A DNA stretch of 33,816 bases from CAZHAM01 sp964530415 (GCA_964530415.1 CAZHAM010000002.1:1-33816), one strand, 5' to 3'; shown: positions 4,856 to 13,920, numbered from the stretch's first letter. Made by a program: numbers and translations. The notes: a model not told the origin generated them from the sequence alone.

Positions 4856-6748
4856 ATGGCAGAAAATAAACCTATAAAAAAGAATAATAAACCCAATTCT
4901 CGTGATGAGAACGAGGACAGATTAATTGACGAATTGGCTAGGTCAGTTAAGAAAATAAATAAACCGGCTAATCCTTTAAACAATATATTTTTTTACCTGA
5001 TACTGTTTTTTACACTTTTCGTTTTGTACTCCTCATTTAGTGCAATTGATCCGGGCAAAAAAGAAATTTCAATAAGTGAAGTCGTCAATTTAATTAATAC
5101 CGAACAAGTTCAGGATATTGTTGTTGCCGGAGATAAAATTGAGGTTTTGTTAGTTGACGGCGCAAAAAACTTTTCTGAAAAAGAAACCGGAATAAGTTTT
5201 GACGAGATTTTATCAAATAACAATGTAGACCGTTCTAAGATTAAAGGTCAGGTTACAGTTGAGCATCGATTAACTTTTGATCAGATTATAATGCCGATTT
5301 TAATGTTTGGACTTCCGATACTTATTTTATTTGTAATCATGAGACAAATGAGAGGCGCCGGGAGCGATATTTTATCTTTTGGAAGATCAAAAGCCAAACT
5401 TTTTATGAAAGGGACTCAAAAAATTACTTTCGATGATGTTGCCGGAAACAATGAAGCAAAGACAGAAATGATGGAGATTGTAGATTTTTTGAAACATCCG
5501 CAAAAATATAGAAAACTTGGAGCGAGAATTCCTAAAGGTGTTTTGCTTGTAGGACCATCGGGTGTTGGTAAAACATTATTAGCTAAAGCAATTGCGGGCG
5601 AAGCTGGAGTTCCGTTTTTTAGTGCAGCCGGAAGCGAATTTATGGAGATGCTTGTTGGTGTCGGTTCCTCAAGAGTGAGGGATTTATTTAGAATGGCAAG
5701 AGAAGGTCAGCCAAGCTTAATCTTTATAGACGAGATTGATGCAATCGGCAGGCAAAGAGGCATGGGCATAGGCGGAGGTCACGATGAAAGAGAGCAGACA
5801 CTCAATCAAATATTAATTGAAATGGACGGTTTTGATGCCAGATCAAATGTAATTGTATTGGCCGCTACCAATAGACCCGATATGTTGGATCCCGCGCTTA
5901 TTAGGCCGGGAAGATTCGACAGAAGAATATCGATTCCTTTGCCGGATTTAAATGACCGCGAAGAAATAATAAAGATTCATATGAGGGGGAAAGTAGTTGA
6001 TGAAGATATTAAACTCGACTCAATTGCCCGAAAATCGGTTGGCTTTAGTGGTGCTGATATTGAAAATATGTTAAACGAAGCAGCTATATTAGCAGCAAGA
6101 TCAAATAAAGACAAAATTGACCAAAGAGATATTGAAGAAGCCTCGTTAAAAGTAACAATGGGATCAGAGAGAAAAACTTTACAGACCGAAGAAGAAAGAA
6201 GAATGACAGCTTATCACGAGGCCGGGCACGCTTTAGTTTCATCGAACGTTCCTGATATGGATCCGGTAAACCGAGTTTCTATTGTAGCTCGAGGCGCATC
6301 GTTAGGACATACATCTTTTCCACCTGAGCGAGACCGATATAACGAAACAAAGACCCGACTAATTTCAATTATCACCACTATGCTCGGCGGACGTGCTGCC
6401 GAAGAAGTTGTATATAACGAATTAACAATTGGTGCTGCCGATGACATTGATAAAGCAACCAAGCTTGCCCGAAAAATGGTAACCGAGTTTGGAATGAGCG
6501 CATTAGGTCCAATTTCTTTTGAAGGTAACGAAGGCGGTTTTTGGCTTGCCCGGGAATTTAATGACGGTCCAAAATACAGCGAGGAAGTCGCAGCTAAAAT
6601 TGATCAGGAAGTTAATTTATTAATGACAGCTGCATTTGCTGAAGCAAAAAAGATTTTGAGCGAGAAGCGCGCAACACTGGATGTAATTGCACAAAGATTA
6701 CTCGAAAAAGAAACAATAGATAACGAAGAATACAAATCGTTGTTATAG
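4856..6748 (+). CDS. ftsH: ATP-dependent zinc metalloprotease FtsH
   Basis: 630 residues. A basic N-terminus is followed by a membrane helix (about 43-62), an extracytoplasmic domain, a second helix (about 141-163) and the AAA+ ATPase. The Walker A motif is GPSGVGKT (233-240), with Ser and Val where GPPGTGKT is usual. Walker B is IFIDEIDAIG, and the second region of homology contains NRPDMLDPALIRPGRFDRR. The protease zinc motif is HEAGH (454-458). The enzyme extracts and degrades membrane and misfolded proteins as a hexamer. Length and domain order are standard, and the gene is apparently intact. Confidence 0.97.
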   Translation: MAENKPIKKNNKPNSRDENEDRLIDELARSVKKINKPANPLNNIFFYLILFFTLFVLYSSFSAIDPGKKEISISEVVNLINTEQVQDIVVAGDKIEVLLVDGAKNFSEKETGISFDEILSNNNVDRSKIKGQVTVEHRLTFDQIIMPILMFGLPILILFVIMRQMRGAGSDILSFGRSKAKLFMKGTQKITFDDVAGNNEAKTEMMEIVDFLKHPQKYRKLGARIPKGVLLVGPSGVGKTLLAKAIAGEAGVPFFSAAGSEFMEMLVGVGSSRVRDLFRMAREGQPSLIFIDEIDAIGRQRGMGIGGGHDEREQTLNQILIEMDGFDARSNVIVLAATNRPDMLDPALIRPGRFDRRISIPLPDLNDREEIIKIHMRGKVVDEDIKLDSIARKSVGFSGADIENMLNEAAILAARSNKDKIDQRDIEEASLKVTMGSERKTLQTEEERRMTAYHEAGHALVSSNVPDMDPVNRVSIVARGASLGHTSFPPERDRYNETKTRLISIITTMLGGRAAEEVVYNELTIGAADDIDKATKLARKMVTEFGMSALGPISFEGNEGGFWLAREFNDGPKYSEEVAAKIDQEVNLLMTAAFAEAKKILSEKRATLDVIAQRLLEKETIDNEEYKSLL

Positions 6749-6795
6749 TTTTATTGCTGGTACTATTTGGGTATCTGTTCCGGCAATTAGTAGCA

Positions 6796-6801
6796 TATAA
6801 T
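6796..6801 (+). promoter_or_regulatory. -10 box of the 5' nuclease gene
   Basis: A perfect TATAAT ends 7 bases before the ATG at 6809. No Shine-Dalgarno site is visible, so a leaderless transcript is predicted. Confidence 0.5.
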
Positions 6802-6808
6802 GTAAACA

Positions 6809-7732
6809 ATGAAAAAACTCCTTTTAATCGACACATTTAATTTTTTGCACCGAGCATATCACGCACTTCCCCTATCATTTAGAGATGAAAATGGCGAGCC
6901 CACAAACGCAGTTTACGGCGTGACTTCGATGTTGATAAATACTTTTGATTTTATTAAACCGGATTATGTTCTGGCAGCTTTAGACGGAATGGAACCGACA
7001 TTTAGATCAGAGGAATTTACAGGTTACAAGGCGCATAGAAAACCTATGGAAGATGACCTTTCGTCACAAATCCCAAAGGTTATAGAAATATTAGGGGCAT
7101 TTGGAATTAAGACGGTTGTTGTGAACGGTTACGAAGCTGATGATATTATCGGGACAATGGTTGCGCGGTTTTCTGATGAGTGTGAGGTTATTATCGTTTC
7201 TAACGACAGGGATATGTGGCAGTTGGTAAAGGATAACGTTATGTACATGGTTCCCGCGAACGGCAAAAAAACTGCAGACTGGATGGGCAAGCGCGAAGTT
7301 GCCGCCCGACTTGGATTTGATCCGTCTCTACTTCCGGATTACAAAGGTTTAAGAGGCGATCCGAGTGATAATATTCCCGGCGTATACGGAATCGGAGAAA
7401 AAACTGCTAAAGACTTAATTGCCAAATTCGGGGCTATAGAAGACATATATAAAAATATTGATAAAGTAGAGCCGGCATCTCTTAAAGAAAAACTTTTAAA
7501 CAATTACGAAATAGCACTTCAAAGTAAACAATTGGGAAAAATTATTACTGAGGTTCCTTTTCAAGTAGAAATTTCCGAATGCAAGTATAATGTGATAAAC
7601 AAAATTCAAGTTGGGGAAGTATTAAAAAAATATAATTTCAAATCTTTAATAAGAAGACTTGGTCTGGAACCTGAAACCGGTGAAAAAAAGAAATCAAATG
7701 ATGTTGCACCGGATCAGCTCGGATTATTTTAA
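6809..7732 (+). CDS. Free-standing 5'-3' exonuclease (PolI N-terminal domain/FEN family)
   Basis: 307 residues. It matches the 5'-nuclease domain of DNA polymerase I without the polymerase. Acidic metal-binding clusters are visible in LLLIDTFNFLHRAYHAL, YEADDIIGTM, IIVSNDRDMWQLV and GLRGDPSDNIPGVYGIGEKTA (helix-hairpin-helix). It would remove RNA primers and 5' flaps. The last five residues are QLGLF, close to the beta-clamp-binding consensus QLxLF, after a Lys/Asp-rich linker. This suggests recruitment to the replication clamp. It is followed 5 bases later by nth, so the two form a repair operon. A separate polymerase gene would be expected elsewhere. Confidence 0.9.
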   Translation: MKKLLLIDTFNFLHRAYHALPLSFRDENGEPTNAVYGVTSMLINTFDFIKPDYVLAALDGMEPTFRSEEFTGYKAHRKPMEDDLSSQIPKVIEILGAFGIKTVVVNGYEADDIIGTMVARFSDECEVIIVSNDRDMWQLVKDNVMYMVPANGKKTADWMGKREVAARLGFDPSLLPDYKGLRGDPSDNIPGVYGIGEKTAKDLIAKFGAIEDIYKNIDKVEPASLKEKLLNNYEIALQSKQLGKIITEVPFQVEISECKYNVINKIQVGEVLKKYNFKSLIRRLGLEPETGEKKKSNDVAPDQLGLF

Positions 7733-7737
7733 AAAAT

Positions 7738-8370
7738 ATGACTAATTCACATGCAGAACAAATAGCAGTTTTATTAAAACAAGAACATCCTTCGCCGAAA
7801 ACTGAGTTAATTCACAAAAATGAATACGAGCTTGCAGTTGCAGTAATGCTGTCTGCTCAAACTACTGATAAAAAAGTTAATCAAATAACTGAAAACTTGT
7901 TTAAAAAATATAAAACTTGGGCGGATCTGGCAAACGCAAACTTAACCGAGCTGCAAAAAGATATTCACGGTGTAAATTTTCACTTAGGCAAAGCCGAGAG
8001 ATTAATTAAAGCAGGAGAGTTAGTTACAGCAAAGTTTAACAGCCAACTTCCTTCCACTCTTATCGAATTAATTACAATTCCGGGAATTGCCCGCAAAACA
8101 GCAAATGTAATTTTGCAGGAAGTTTGGGATATTGCAGAGGGAATTGTGGTCGACACTCACGTTACTCGTGTTTCAAATAGACTTGGATTGACTAAAAATA
8201 CAGACGCGGTAAAAATCGAAAAAGAGTTAATGGAACAGATTCCGCAAGAATACTGGCGCAACTTTTCGGGAGCGTTGGTTTTGCACGGAAGATATGTTTG
8301 TACTGCTAAAAAGCCAAAATGTGAGGAATGTATCTTAAATAAAATCTGCCCGAGTGCCTTTAAAGTTTAA
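7738..8370 (+). CDS. nth: Endonuclease III (DNA glycosylase/AP lyase)
   Basis: 210 residues, the normal length. The HhH motif with catalytic Lys is in TIPGIARKTANVIL, and the catalytic Asp is in VVDTHVTRVSNRLG. Four cysteines at the C-terminus with spacing C-x6-C-x2-C-x5-C (CTAKKPKCEECILNKIC) bind the [4Fe-4S] cluster, which links this gene to the Suf genes at the left edge. It excises oxidised pyrimidines. It lies 5 bases after the 5' nuclease gene, and its 3' end overlaps the convergent gene at 8367 by 4 bases. Confidence 0.95.
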   Translation: MTNSHAEQIAVLLKQEHPSPKTELIHKNEYELAVAVMLSAQTTDKKVNQITENLFKKYKTWADLANANLTELQKDIHGVNFHLGKAERLIKAGELVTAKFNSQLPSTLIELITIPGIARKTANVILQEVWDIAEGIVVDTHVTRVSNRLGLTKNTDAVKIEKELMEQIPQEYWRNFSGALVLHGRYVCTAKKPKCEECILNKICPSAFKV

Positions 8371-9416
8371 TTGTAATTATTTGGTGTGCTTTTTCGTTCC
8401 AGTACCATTATTTTTCCAAAATCAGCTGTAGTTTCTTCCTCATAAGTAAACAAATATGGTTTTGTCATCTTAAGTTCAAAAGCTGCCCCGACTTGTATTT
8501 CGACAGGATTTGTTAATTCGTCATAACTCTTTGACAGCTGTTTGATTTTTATAGCTCTTCCAGAACTATTTATAAATTTAACTATTGTATCCTGAGCAAC
8601 TGTAGTTGAATCCGGTGAAAACCCTGTGTCGGTATAAGTGATTTCTTTTATTTGAGGAACTTCAGGTGTTACCGGTGCAGGAGGTGTTTCTATTGCTCCG
8701 GAATCATCGATTGGTTGAGGTTGTGTTTCTCCGACCTCCCCATTTATTCCCGATTCGTTAACATTTTTATTTGTGTACTTACCGATTTCATCTAAGATCA
8801 ATGTTTCAAACTCGGCTAAATTTTGAAAGTTCATCAAAGTTCCGTTTAAAATAAAGCTTGGGGTAGAGTTAATCTTAAGTTCCAGTCCTAATTTTGTATC
8901 ATCGTTGACTCTTTGTTTGAGATCATTGTTTTTAATATCTTTTTCAAATTTTGCCATATCGAGCCCAAGTTCCTGCGCATATCTTATTAAATCTTCGTCA
9001 GAAAGTGCGGATTGATTTGCAAATAACTTATCGCCGTATTCAAAAAACTTTCCCTGCTCTCCGGCAGCTACAGCCGCAACCGCCGAGCTAACCGAGTTTA
9101 AATGTTGTGGTAGAGGAAAGTGTCGGTAACCAAACTTTATATCATTTCTATTATCTTCAACTATTCTTTGTACGATTGGGCTAAACGAAGCACACGCTGG
9201 GCATTCAAAATCACTAAACTCAACAAGTGTTACTTTTGCATCGGGGTTTCCTAAAGTGGGTGTATAGTCTGAAAAAAGTTTAGTTTCGTCAACTTTAACA
9301 AGATAAGGTTTGTCAGGCTGACTTCGTGATGCCAAAACTATTATTCCAATAAAGGTTACAAGCGTAATACCCCCTATAACAAAAATCGGTATGTTTCTTT
9401 TAACAAACTCTTTCAT
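8367..9416 (-). CDS. Membrane-anchored DsbA-like thioredoxin-fold protein with C-terminal cupredoxin-like domain
   Basis: About 349 residues from the ATG at 9416. A single N-terminal membrane helix (about 9-29) is followed by a DsbA/thioredoxin domain with active site CPAC (Cys72 and Cys75, in SDFECPACASF) and a helical insertion. It ends in the cis-Pro region NSTPSFILNG. It probably oxidises or isomerises disulfides outside the membrane. After a Pro/Glu-rich linker (about 225-260), residues about 260-345 resemble a cupredoxin beta-sandwich (DTGFSPDSTTVAQDTIVKFIN ends the first half). The usual Cys, His and Met copper ligands are missing. A TATAAT element lies at 9441-9446 on the minus strand, 24 bases before the ATG; the GTG at 9437 is a less likely start. 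Confidence 0.82.
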   Translation of the reverse strand: MKEFVKRNIPIFVIGGITLVTFIGIIVLASRSQPDKPYLVKVDETKLFSDYTPTLGNPDAKVTLVEFSDFECPACASFSPIVQRIVEDNRNDIKFGYRHFPLPQHLNSVSSAVAAVAAGEQGKFFEYGDKLFANQSALSDEDLIRYAQELGLDMAKFEKDIKNNDLKQRVNDDTKLGLELKINSTPSFILNGTLMNFQNLAEFETLILDEIGKYTNKNVNESGINGEVGETQPQPIDDSGAIETPPAPVTPEVPQIKEITYTDTGFSPDSTTVAQDTIVKFINSSGRAIKIKQLSKSYDELTNPVEIQVGAAFELKMTKPYLFTYEEETTADFGKIMVLERKSTPNNYN

Positions 9417-9441
9417 AGATATATGTGATGATACCACAGTA

Positions 9442-10437
9442 TTATACGATCGAGGAGACTTTATTGTCAGTGAGTTCTTTGTTTACAAGATACCTTGGTG
9501 GCTTCTTATTTATTAAAACGTCAACAACATTTTCGGCTACCATGCGTGACATTTGTATTCTAGCTTCAAAAGTTGCGCTTGCAGTGTGGGGAGTTAAAAC
9601 AACATTATTTAGTTTTTTCAACCCTACGTTAATTTCGGGTTCGTTTTCAAAAACATCAAGCCCTGCTCCTGCAATCCAACCCTCTTTTAAACCCGTTGCC
9701 AAAGCCGCCTCATTTATTATCGGGCCTCTGGATGTGTTAATTAAAATTGCGAAAGGTTTCATCTTTTTTAATTCATCTTCGCCGATTAAATGGTGCGTAG
9801 CGTCAGTCAAGTTGCAGTTTAAAGAAACCACATCGCTGTTTTCGAGCAAATTGTCCATATCAACTTTCTCTGCATCTAAAAGACCTTCTGCCTCAGCGTG
9901 TTTCATAACGTCGTTGTAAATAACATTCATATTAAATCCGTATTTTGCAATTTTCCCGACCATTTGACCGATTCTTCCAAATCCAACTATTCCGATTGTT
10001 TTGCCTACAAGTTTTGGTCCCATATAAAGCATCGGATCCCAGTACTGAAATTTTCCGCTTCTGCAAAATTTGTCCCCCTCGGCAATATGTTTTGCTACAC
10101 CAAGCATTAAAGCAATGGCGTGCTCGGCTACCGATTCGGTTAAATCTCCGGGAGTGTTTCCTACATAAATCCCCTTACTTGTTGCGGTCCCCAGGTCAAT
10201 GTGATCGTATCCAACCGAGTAAGTTGCTACAACTTTTAACTGTTTGCCCGCGGTTAAGATACTTTTATTTACTTGGTCCGGAATTACAGGAATGTACGCA
10301 TCAGCGTCTTTTACGGCTTTTTTTAATTCTTCTTCTGACAACGGCGGTCCTTGTCGATAATCGAGTTCAAGCTGAGGATACTGGCGGAGAATATTGATTC
10401 CCACTTGGGGGATTTCTCTTGTTATTAATACTTTCAT
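9442..10437 (-). CDS. D-2-hydroxyacid dehydrogenase (glyoxylate/hydroxypyruvate reductase type)
   Basis: 331 residues. The NAD(P)-binding Rossmann motif is GIVGFGRIGQMVGK. The catalytic Arg is in INTSRGPIINEAAL, the Glu in GLDVFENEPEI and the His in LTPHTASAT, the standard R-E-H set of the family. It interconverts a 2-oxoacid and a D-2-hydroxyacid. The exact substrate (glyoxylate, hydroxypyruvate, pyruvate or phosphoglycerate) cannot be read from the sequence, but the length without an ACT domain excludes the longest SerA forms. It follows the PfkB-family kinase by 33 bases on the same strand and may be the last gene of the transketolase operon. Confidence 0.92.
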   Translation of the reverse strand: MKVLITREIPQVGINILRQYPQLELDYRQGPPLSEEELKKAVKDADAYIPVIPDQVNKSILTAGKQLKVVATYSVGYDHIDLGTATSKGIYVGNTPGDLTESVAEHAIALMLGVAKHIAEGDKFCRSGKFQYWDPMLYMGPKLVGKTIGIVGFGRIGQMVGKIAKYGFNMNVIYNDVMKHAEAEGLLDAEKVDMDNLLENSDVVSLNCNLTDATHHLIGEDELKKMKPFAILINTSRGPIINEAALATGLKEGWIAGAGLDVFENEPEINVGLKKLNNVVLTPHTASATFEARIQMSRMVAENVVDVLINKKPPRYLVNKELTDNKVSSIV

Positions 10438-10470
10438 ATGGGCAGTGTTCTTGTCTTAGTTTATATCAAA

Positions 10471-11433
10471 TTATTTTATTGATCCAGCGAGTTTTTCAAT
10501 AGTTTTTTTATCTGTAAGTCCTTTTAATGCTCCCATTTCTTTTATTGAGTTTCCCGAGTTAATTACTCCCCATTTGAGAGCTTCTTTTAGACTTTTTCCG
10601 TAAATTATCGCCGACATAAATCCTGATGAAAATGCATCTCCTGCTCCGGTTGTATCGATAATTGTTTTATCGTCACTGTAAGATGCCTGTGAAACAAGAA
10701 CAGACCCATCGTATGCAGTAGCACCTTTGCTGCCGTTTGTTATAACTGTAAGTTTTGGCCCCATTTTGTGTAGTGCTTTGTGGAGTGTTAGTTCGTCGGT
10801 CGATTTAGTTTTGTCGGTACCGCAAAAAAGCTCGGCTTCTTCTTTGTTTAAAAATAAAATGTCGCAAACAGTTAATACGTTTTTAATACTTTCAACACCG
10901 ATTTTAATATGCATTGTTCCCGGGTTAAACGCGAGACCTACTCTTGTTGTTTTTACATAATCGATCAATTCTTTTTGAAAATTTTCAAAGCCTTTTGCCA
11001 TAGAAGAGTAGTAGATCCATTTTGGAGTATCCCAATCTTTAATATCGTAAACTCTTGGTCCGTGGTAAGAAAAAATTGTTCTTTCGCCTTCGTAAACTAT
11101 AACTGTGTGCGCGTCTGTTAAGGTGCCTTTATTTTTGCTGACCAAATCCGTTTCAACACCGTAACCACCTAATTCCTCTACCAGTTTGTCGGCATTTTGA
11201 TCGTCTCCGATTTCAGTATACAAAGCTGTTTTAATGCCAAGTTTTGTACAACCGACAGCAACGTTTAAAGCGTTTCCTGCTACCGATGTTTCAAATTGTT
11301 CAACAGGAATTTTAGTTCCGTGATAAAAACATATTTTAGGCCGATTTTCTGAATCGTCCTCAACTAAAGTGTCGTTTGCAACTTTCATGAATAAATCGAT
11401 ATCAGAATCTCCGATTGTAATTAAGTCAGCCAC
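10471..11433 (-). CDS. PfkB/ribokinase-family sugar kinase
   Basis: 320 residues. It opens with ADLITIGDSDIDLFMKV and contains the substrate-binding GNALNVAVGCTKLG and the catalytic signature DTTGAGDAFSSGF, with the conserved Asp base. The family phosphorylates sugars or nucleosides with ATP. Substrate specificity is not clear; ribokinase, fructokinase and adenosine kinase types are all possible. The start codon is GTG directly after the TAG stop of the transketolase subunit (zero intergenic bases), so translation is probably coupled, and a role in feeding pentoses or hexoses into the pentose phosphate route is a reasonable inference. Confidence 0.9.
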   Translation of the reverse strand: MADLITIGDSDIDLFMKVANDTLVEDDSENRPKICFYHGTKIPVEQFETSVAGNALNVAVGCTKLGIKTALYTEIGDDQNADKLVEELGGYGVETDLVSKNKGTLTDAHTVIVYEGERTIFSYHGPRVYDIKDWDTPKWIYYSSMAKGFENFQKELIDYVKTTRVGLAFNPGTMHIKIGVESIKNVLTVCDILFLNKEEAELFCGTDKTKSTDELTLHKALHKMGPKLTVITNGSKGATAYDGSVLVSQASYSDDKTIIDTTGAGDAFSSGFMSAIIYGKSLKEALKWGVINSGNSIKEMGALKGLTDKKTIEKLAGSIK

Positions 11434-12429
11434 CTAAAATCCTTTTAAGAATTTAATAATCTTTTCTTCGATGCGGTGAGAGGCGAGTCCGTATTTATTT
11501 ATTAAGTCTGAGTAAGACCCGGATTCACAAAAAGTATCTTCGACACCAATGATAAGCATTTTCGTCGGAAGATTTTGTGATAAAACTTCGGCGACCGCAC
11601 TTCCTAATCCATTGTATATTTGATGTTCTTCAATTGTAACTACTTTTTTAGTTTTTTTTGCGGATTCAATTAATGCTTTTGCTTTTAGAGGTTTGATAGT
11701 TGGAATTGCAATTACGTCAGAGCAGATATTAAATTTTACTTTTAAGTTTCTCGCTGCAATTAGTGCCTGTTCTGTTATAGGACCTGTCACAAAAATCGAT
11801 AAGTCATCGCCTTCGGAAAGAGTATATGTGTCGCCGATTTCAAATTCAGTTTTGATGGTTGTAATTGATTTTGTTTCTTCACGTGAAAGTCTTAAGTAAA
11901 CAGGTCCTTTATGTTCCGCTGCCGCAGTCGTTGCTTTAACGGCTTGATTGTAATCTATTGGACTGATTAGTGTTAGATTGGGGAGCACGCGCATTGTAGC
12001 TAGATCTTCGAGTGCCTGAGCTGTTGGGCCGTCTGTTGCTGCCGATAAACCTGAGTGTGTTCCTACGATTTTCACATTTGCCTCGGATAAACAAATAGAT
12101 ACGCGTATTTGTTCCCAGTTACGCCCCGGGCTAAATGATGCAAAAGACGAAACAAATGGGATTTTTCCGTTTAATGCAAGACCGGCAGCAATGCCCGCCA
12201 TGTTTTGTTCAGCAATTCCAACCTCAATAAATCTCTCAGGATATTTTTTTGCGAAGTTATCAACTTTTGTTGATTCTGTTAAATCGCCCGTTAGTACAAC
12301 TATATCTTTATTTAGTTCAGCAGCTTCTAAAAGTCCATCGCCATATCCCGATCTAGTTGATTTTTTTTCAACCTCTCCAGAGAAAAACCGAGAATTTAAA
12401 TGCAGTTCTTTATTGAGCATGGGCAGCAT
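11434..12429 (-). CDS. Transketolase, C-terminal subunit (pyrimidine-binding and C domains)
   Basis: 331 residues. It covers the Pyr domain (AAELNKDIVVLTGDLTEST, then ERFIEVGIAEQNMAGIAAGLA with the conserved Glu that activates thiamine diphosphate) and the C-terminal domain. Together with the subunit at 13032-13913 it makes one complete split transketolase, as in many archaea and CPR bacteria, which moves two-carbon units between sugar phosphates. A small exported-protein gene lies between the halves. The start may be the ATG at 12429 or the one three codons later. It is translationally adjacent to the kinase gene. The two-subunit DXP synthase or pyruvate dehydrogenase E1 beta fold is similar, but the neighbouring half argues for transketolase. 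Confidence 0.9.
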   Translation of the reverse strand: MLPMLNKELHLNSRFFSGEVEKKSTRSGYGDGLLEAAELNKDIVVLTGDLTESTKVDNFAKKYPERFIEVGIAEQNMAGIAAGLALNGKIPFVSSFASFSPGRNWEQIRVSICLSEANVKIVGTHSGLSAATDGPTAQALEDLATMRVLPNLTLISPIDYNQAVKATTAAAEHKGPVYLRLSREETKSITTIKTEFEIGDTYTLSEGDDLSIFVTGPITEQALIAARNLKVKFNICSDVIAIPTIKPLKAKALIESAKKTKKVVTIEEHQIYNGLGSAVAEVLSQNLPTKMLIIGVEDTFCESGSYSDLINKYGLASHRIEEKIIKFLKGF

Positions 12430-12442
12430 TTAGCGCGAGCAG

Positions 12443-13039
12443 CTAATTATTTTGTTCGTCTGAGTTCGAAGTTTCGACTACTTCATCTTCGTTCTCTTCT
12501 GTATCAGGATCTTCACATTCGTCGATCTTTTTAATTCTATCGAAATCAATACTGAACTCTGATTTTGAAATTGCCACTAAATCAACCGCGATGTGTTTAT
12601 CAATTTCAGGGTTGCAGGATTCTCCCGGGAAAGTTTCTTCAATCGAAACGATTAGAGTTTGTTTCTCTTTGTCCACAAAAAGTTTTTTGATTTTTACTTC
12701 GTGTCCAACCGGGTCCTCAGTTTCAGAAGAGACGCCGACCAGTACTTCTTTGTTAAAATCTATCGAATCTTTTAATGTAACCAAACCTGTTTTATCTATC
12801 AAATTCAGAAATTCGTTTAACTGATTTTGATCTGAAATTACTAATCTTTGTTTTTCAATATTGTCGTCAGTGTAAATAACAGTAGGGAATCCTTCCAATC
12901 TTCTTATCTCGGGACCTCTGTTAAAAATCTTTGAAAAGTCTAACTCACCTTGAATCAAAAAGTACCCGGCGCCGATTATTATTGCCAATATAATAAATAA
13001 GGGTACGAGGCTCATATTTATTTGTGCTCTTTTAGTCAT
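12443..13039 (-). CDS. Membrane-anchored hypothetical protein, PrcB-C-like
   Basis: 198 residues. An N-terminal membrane anchor (about 10-30) is followed by an exported domain: RLVISDQNQLNEFLNLI, FNKEVLVGVSSETEDPVGHEVKIKKL, then strands ending DKHIAVDLVAISKSEF. This order resembles the PrcB C-terminal domain seen in protease-associated exported proteins, which I offer as a tentative match. Two cysteines (about 142 and 174) could form a disulfide. The tail is strongly acidic (EDPDTEENEDE). It overlaps the end of the transketolase N subunit by 8 bases and precedes the C subunit by 13, so an unrelated envelope protein is embedded within the split transketolase operon. Confidence 0.6.
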   Translation of the reverse strand: MTKRAQINMSLVPLFIILAIIIGAGYFLIQGELDFSKIFNRGPEIRRLEGFPTVIYTDDNIEKQRLVISDQNQLNEFLNLIDKTGLVTLKDSIDFNKEVLVGVSSETEDPVGHEVKIKKLFVDKEKQTLIVSIEETFPGESCNPEIDKHIAVDLVAISKSEFSIDFDRIKKIDECEDPDTEENEDEVVETSNSDEQNN

Positions 13040-13913
13040 GATCGTATTTTATTTTTCCTTCAAAAGATCTCAGCTGCTTAAGTGCTTTAGTTGCTTGATC
13101 TTTATTAGGTGGCAATCCGTGCCATTCAAATTTGTACTCCATAAATTCTACACCCTTGCCGGGTATAGTGTACGCTATCACTGCTGTGGGTTTATGCCCT
13201 ACAGCTTCCGCCATTGAAAAGGCGTTTAATATCTCTTCAATATTATGACCGTCAACCCCGATCACATTCCAGTTAAATGCCTCAAGTTTTTTCCTCAAAT
13301 TCTCCAAAGGCATTATCTGTTCAGTATATCCGTCGATCTGAATGTTGTTTCGGTCAATTATCCAGGTTAAGTTAGAAAGTCCGCGATTCGGTGCAAACAT
13401 AGCTGCTTCCCAAATCTGACCCTCATTTAATTCTCCATCTCCGGTTAAACAGTAAACTCTAAACTTCTTGTTATCCATTTTACCCGCGATTGCAGCTCCG
13501 ATTGCCTGAGACAAACCTTGACCCAGTGATCCGCTCGAACTTTCTAGGCCGGGTAATTTTACATTTACGGGGTGTCCCAGTAGTCTAGAGTTTAATTTGC
13601 GAAGTGTCCACAGCTCTTTTCTGTCGAAATAACCGCGCTTTGCCAAAGATGCATACAGAATCGGACAAATGTGGCCGTTTGATAAATAAAATCTATCGCG
13701 GTCTTTCCATTTAGGATTTTTAGGATCGATATTTAATTTGTTAAAGTATAAAGCTGCAAAAATATCCGCTGTTCCTAAAGAGCCTGCGCTGTGACCAGAT
13801 TCCGCTTCCAAAAGCATTTGAATAACATCTTGTCTCAATTCGTTAGCAATCAGTTCTAAGTTCGTGATTTCATTGTTTCGCAAGTATGCGCGTTTAGAGC
13901 TTTTTGCAGGCAT
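13032..13913 (-). CDS. Transketolase, N-terminal subunit (thiamine diphosphate-binding domain)
   Basis: About 293 residues from the ATG at 13913. AESGHSAGSLGTADIFAAL and the ThDP/Mg motif GDGELNEGQIWEAA, followed by DRNNIQIDG, are characteristic of transketolase, as is NGHICPILYA. The frame extends to 13976, but that extension runs through the promoter (TTGCCA-17-TATACT), which ends 7 bases before the ATG at 13913, so the shorter start is chosen. It is the first gene of the block tktN - exported protein - tktC - sugar kinase - hydroxyacid dehydrogenase. The role is the non-oxidative pentose phosphate pathway. Confidence 0.92.
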   Translation of the reverse strand: MPAKSSKRAYLRNNEITNLELIANELRQDVIQMLLEAESGHSAGSLGTADIFAALYFNKLNIDPKNPKWKDRDRFYLSNGHICPILYASLAKRGYFDRKELWTLRKLNSRLLGHPVNVKLPGLESSSGSLGQGLSQAIGAAIAGKMDNKKFRVYCLTGDGELNEGQIWEAAMFAPNRGLSNLTWIIDRNNIQIDGYTEQIMPLENLRKKLEAFNWNVIGVDGHNIEEILNAFSMAEAVGHKPTAVIAYTIPGKGVEFMEYKFEWHGLPPNKDQATKALKQLRSFEGKIKYDHD

Positions 13914-13920
13914 TAAAAGT

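Noticed and set aside
9425..10397. Plus-strand frames opposite the hydroxyacid dehydrogenase
   Set aside because: Shadows of a confidently identified minus-strand gene; their translations are Ser/Phe-rich without motifs.
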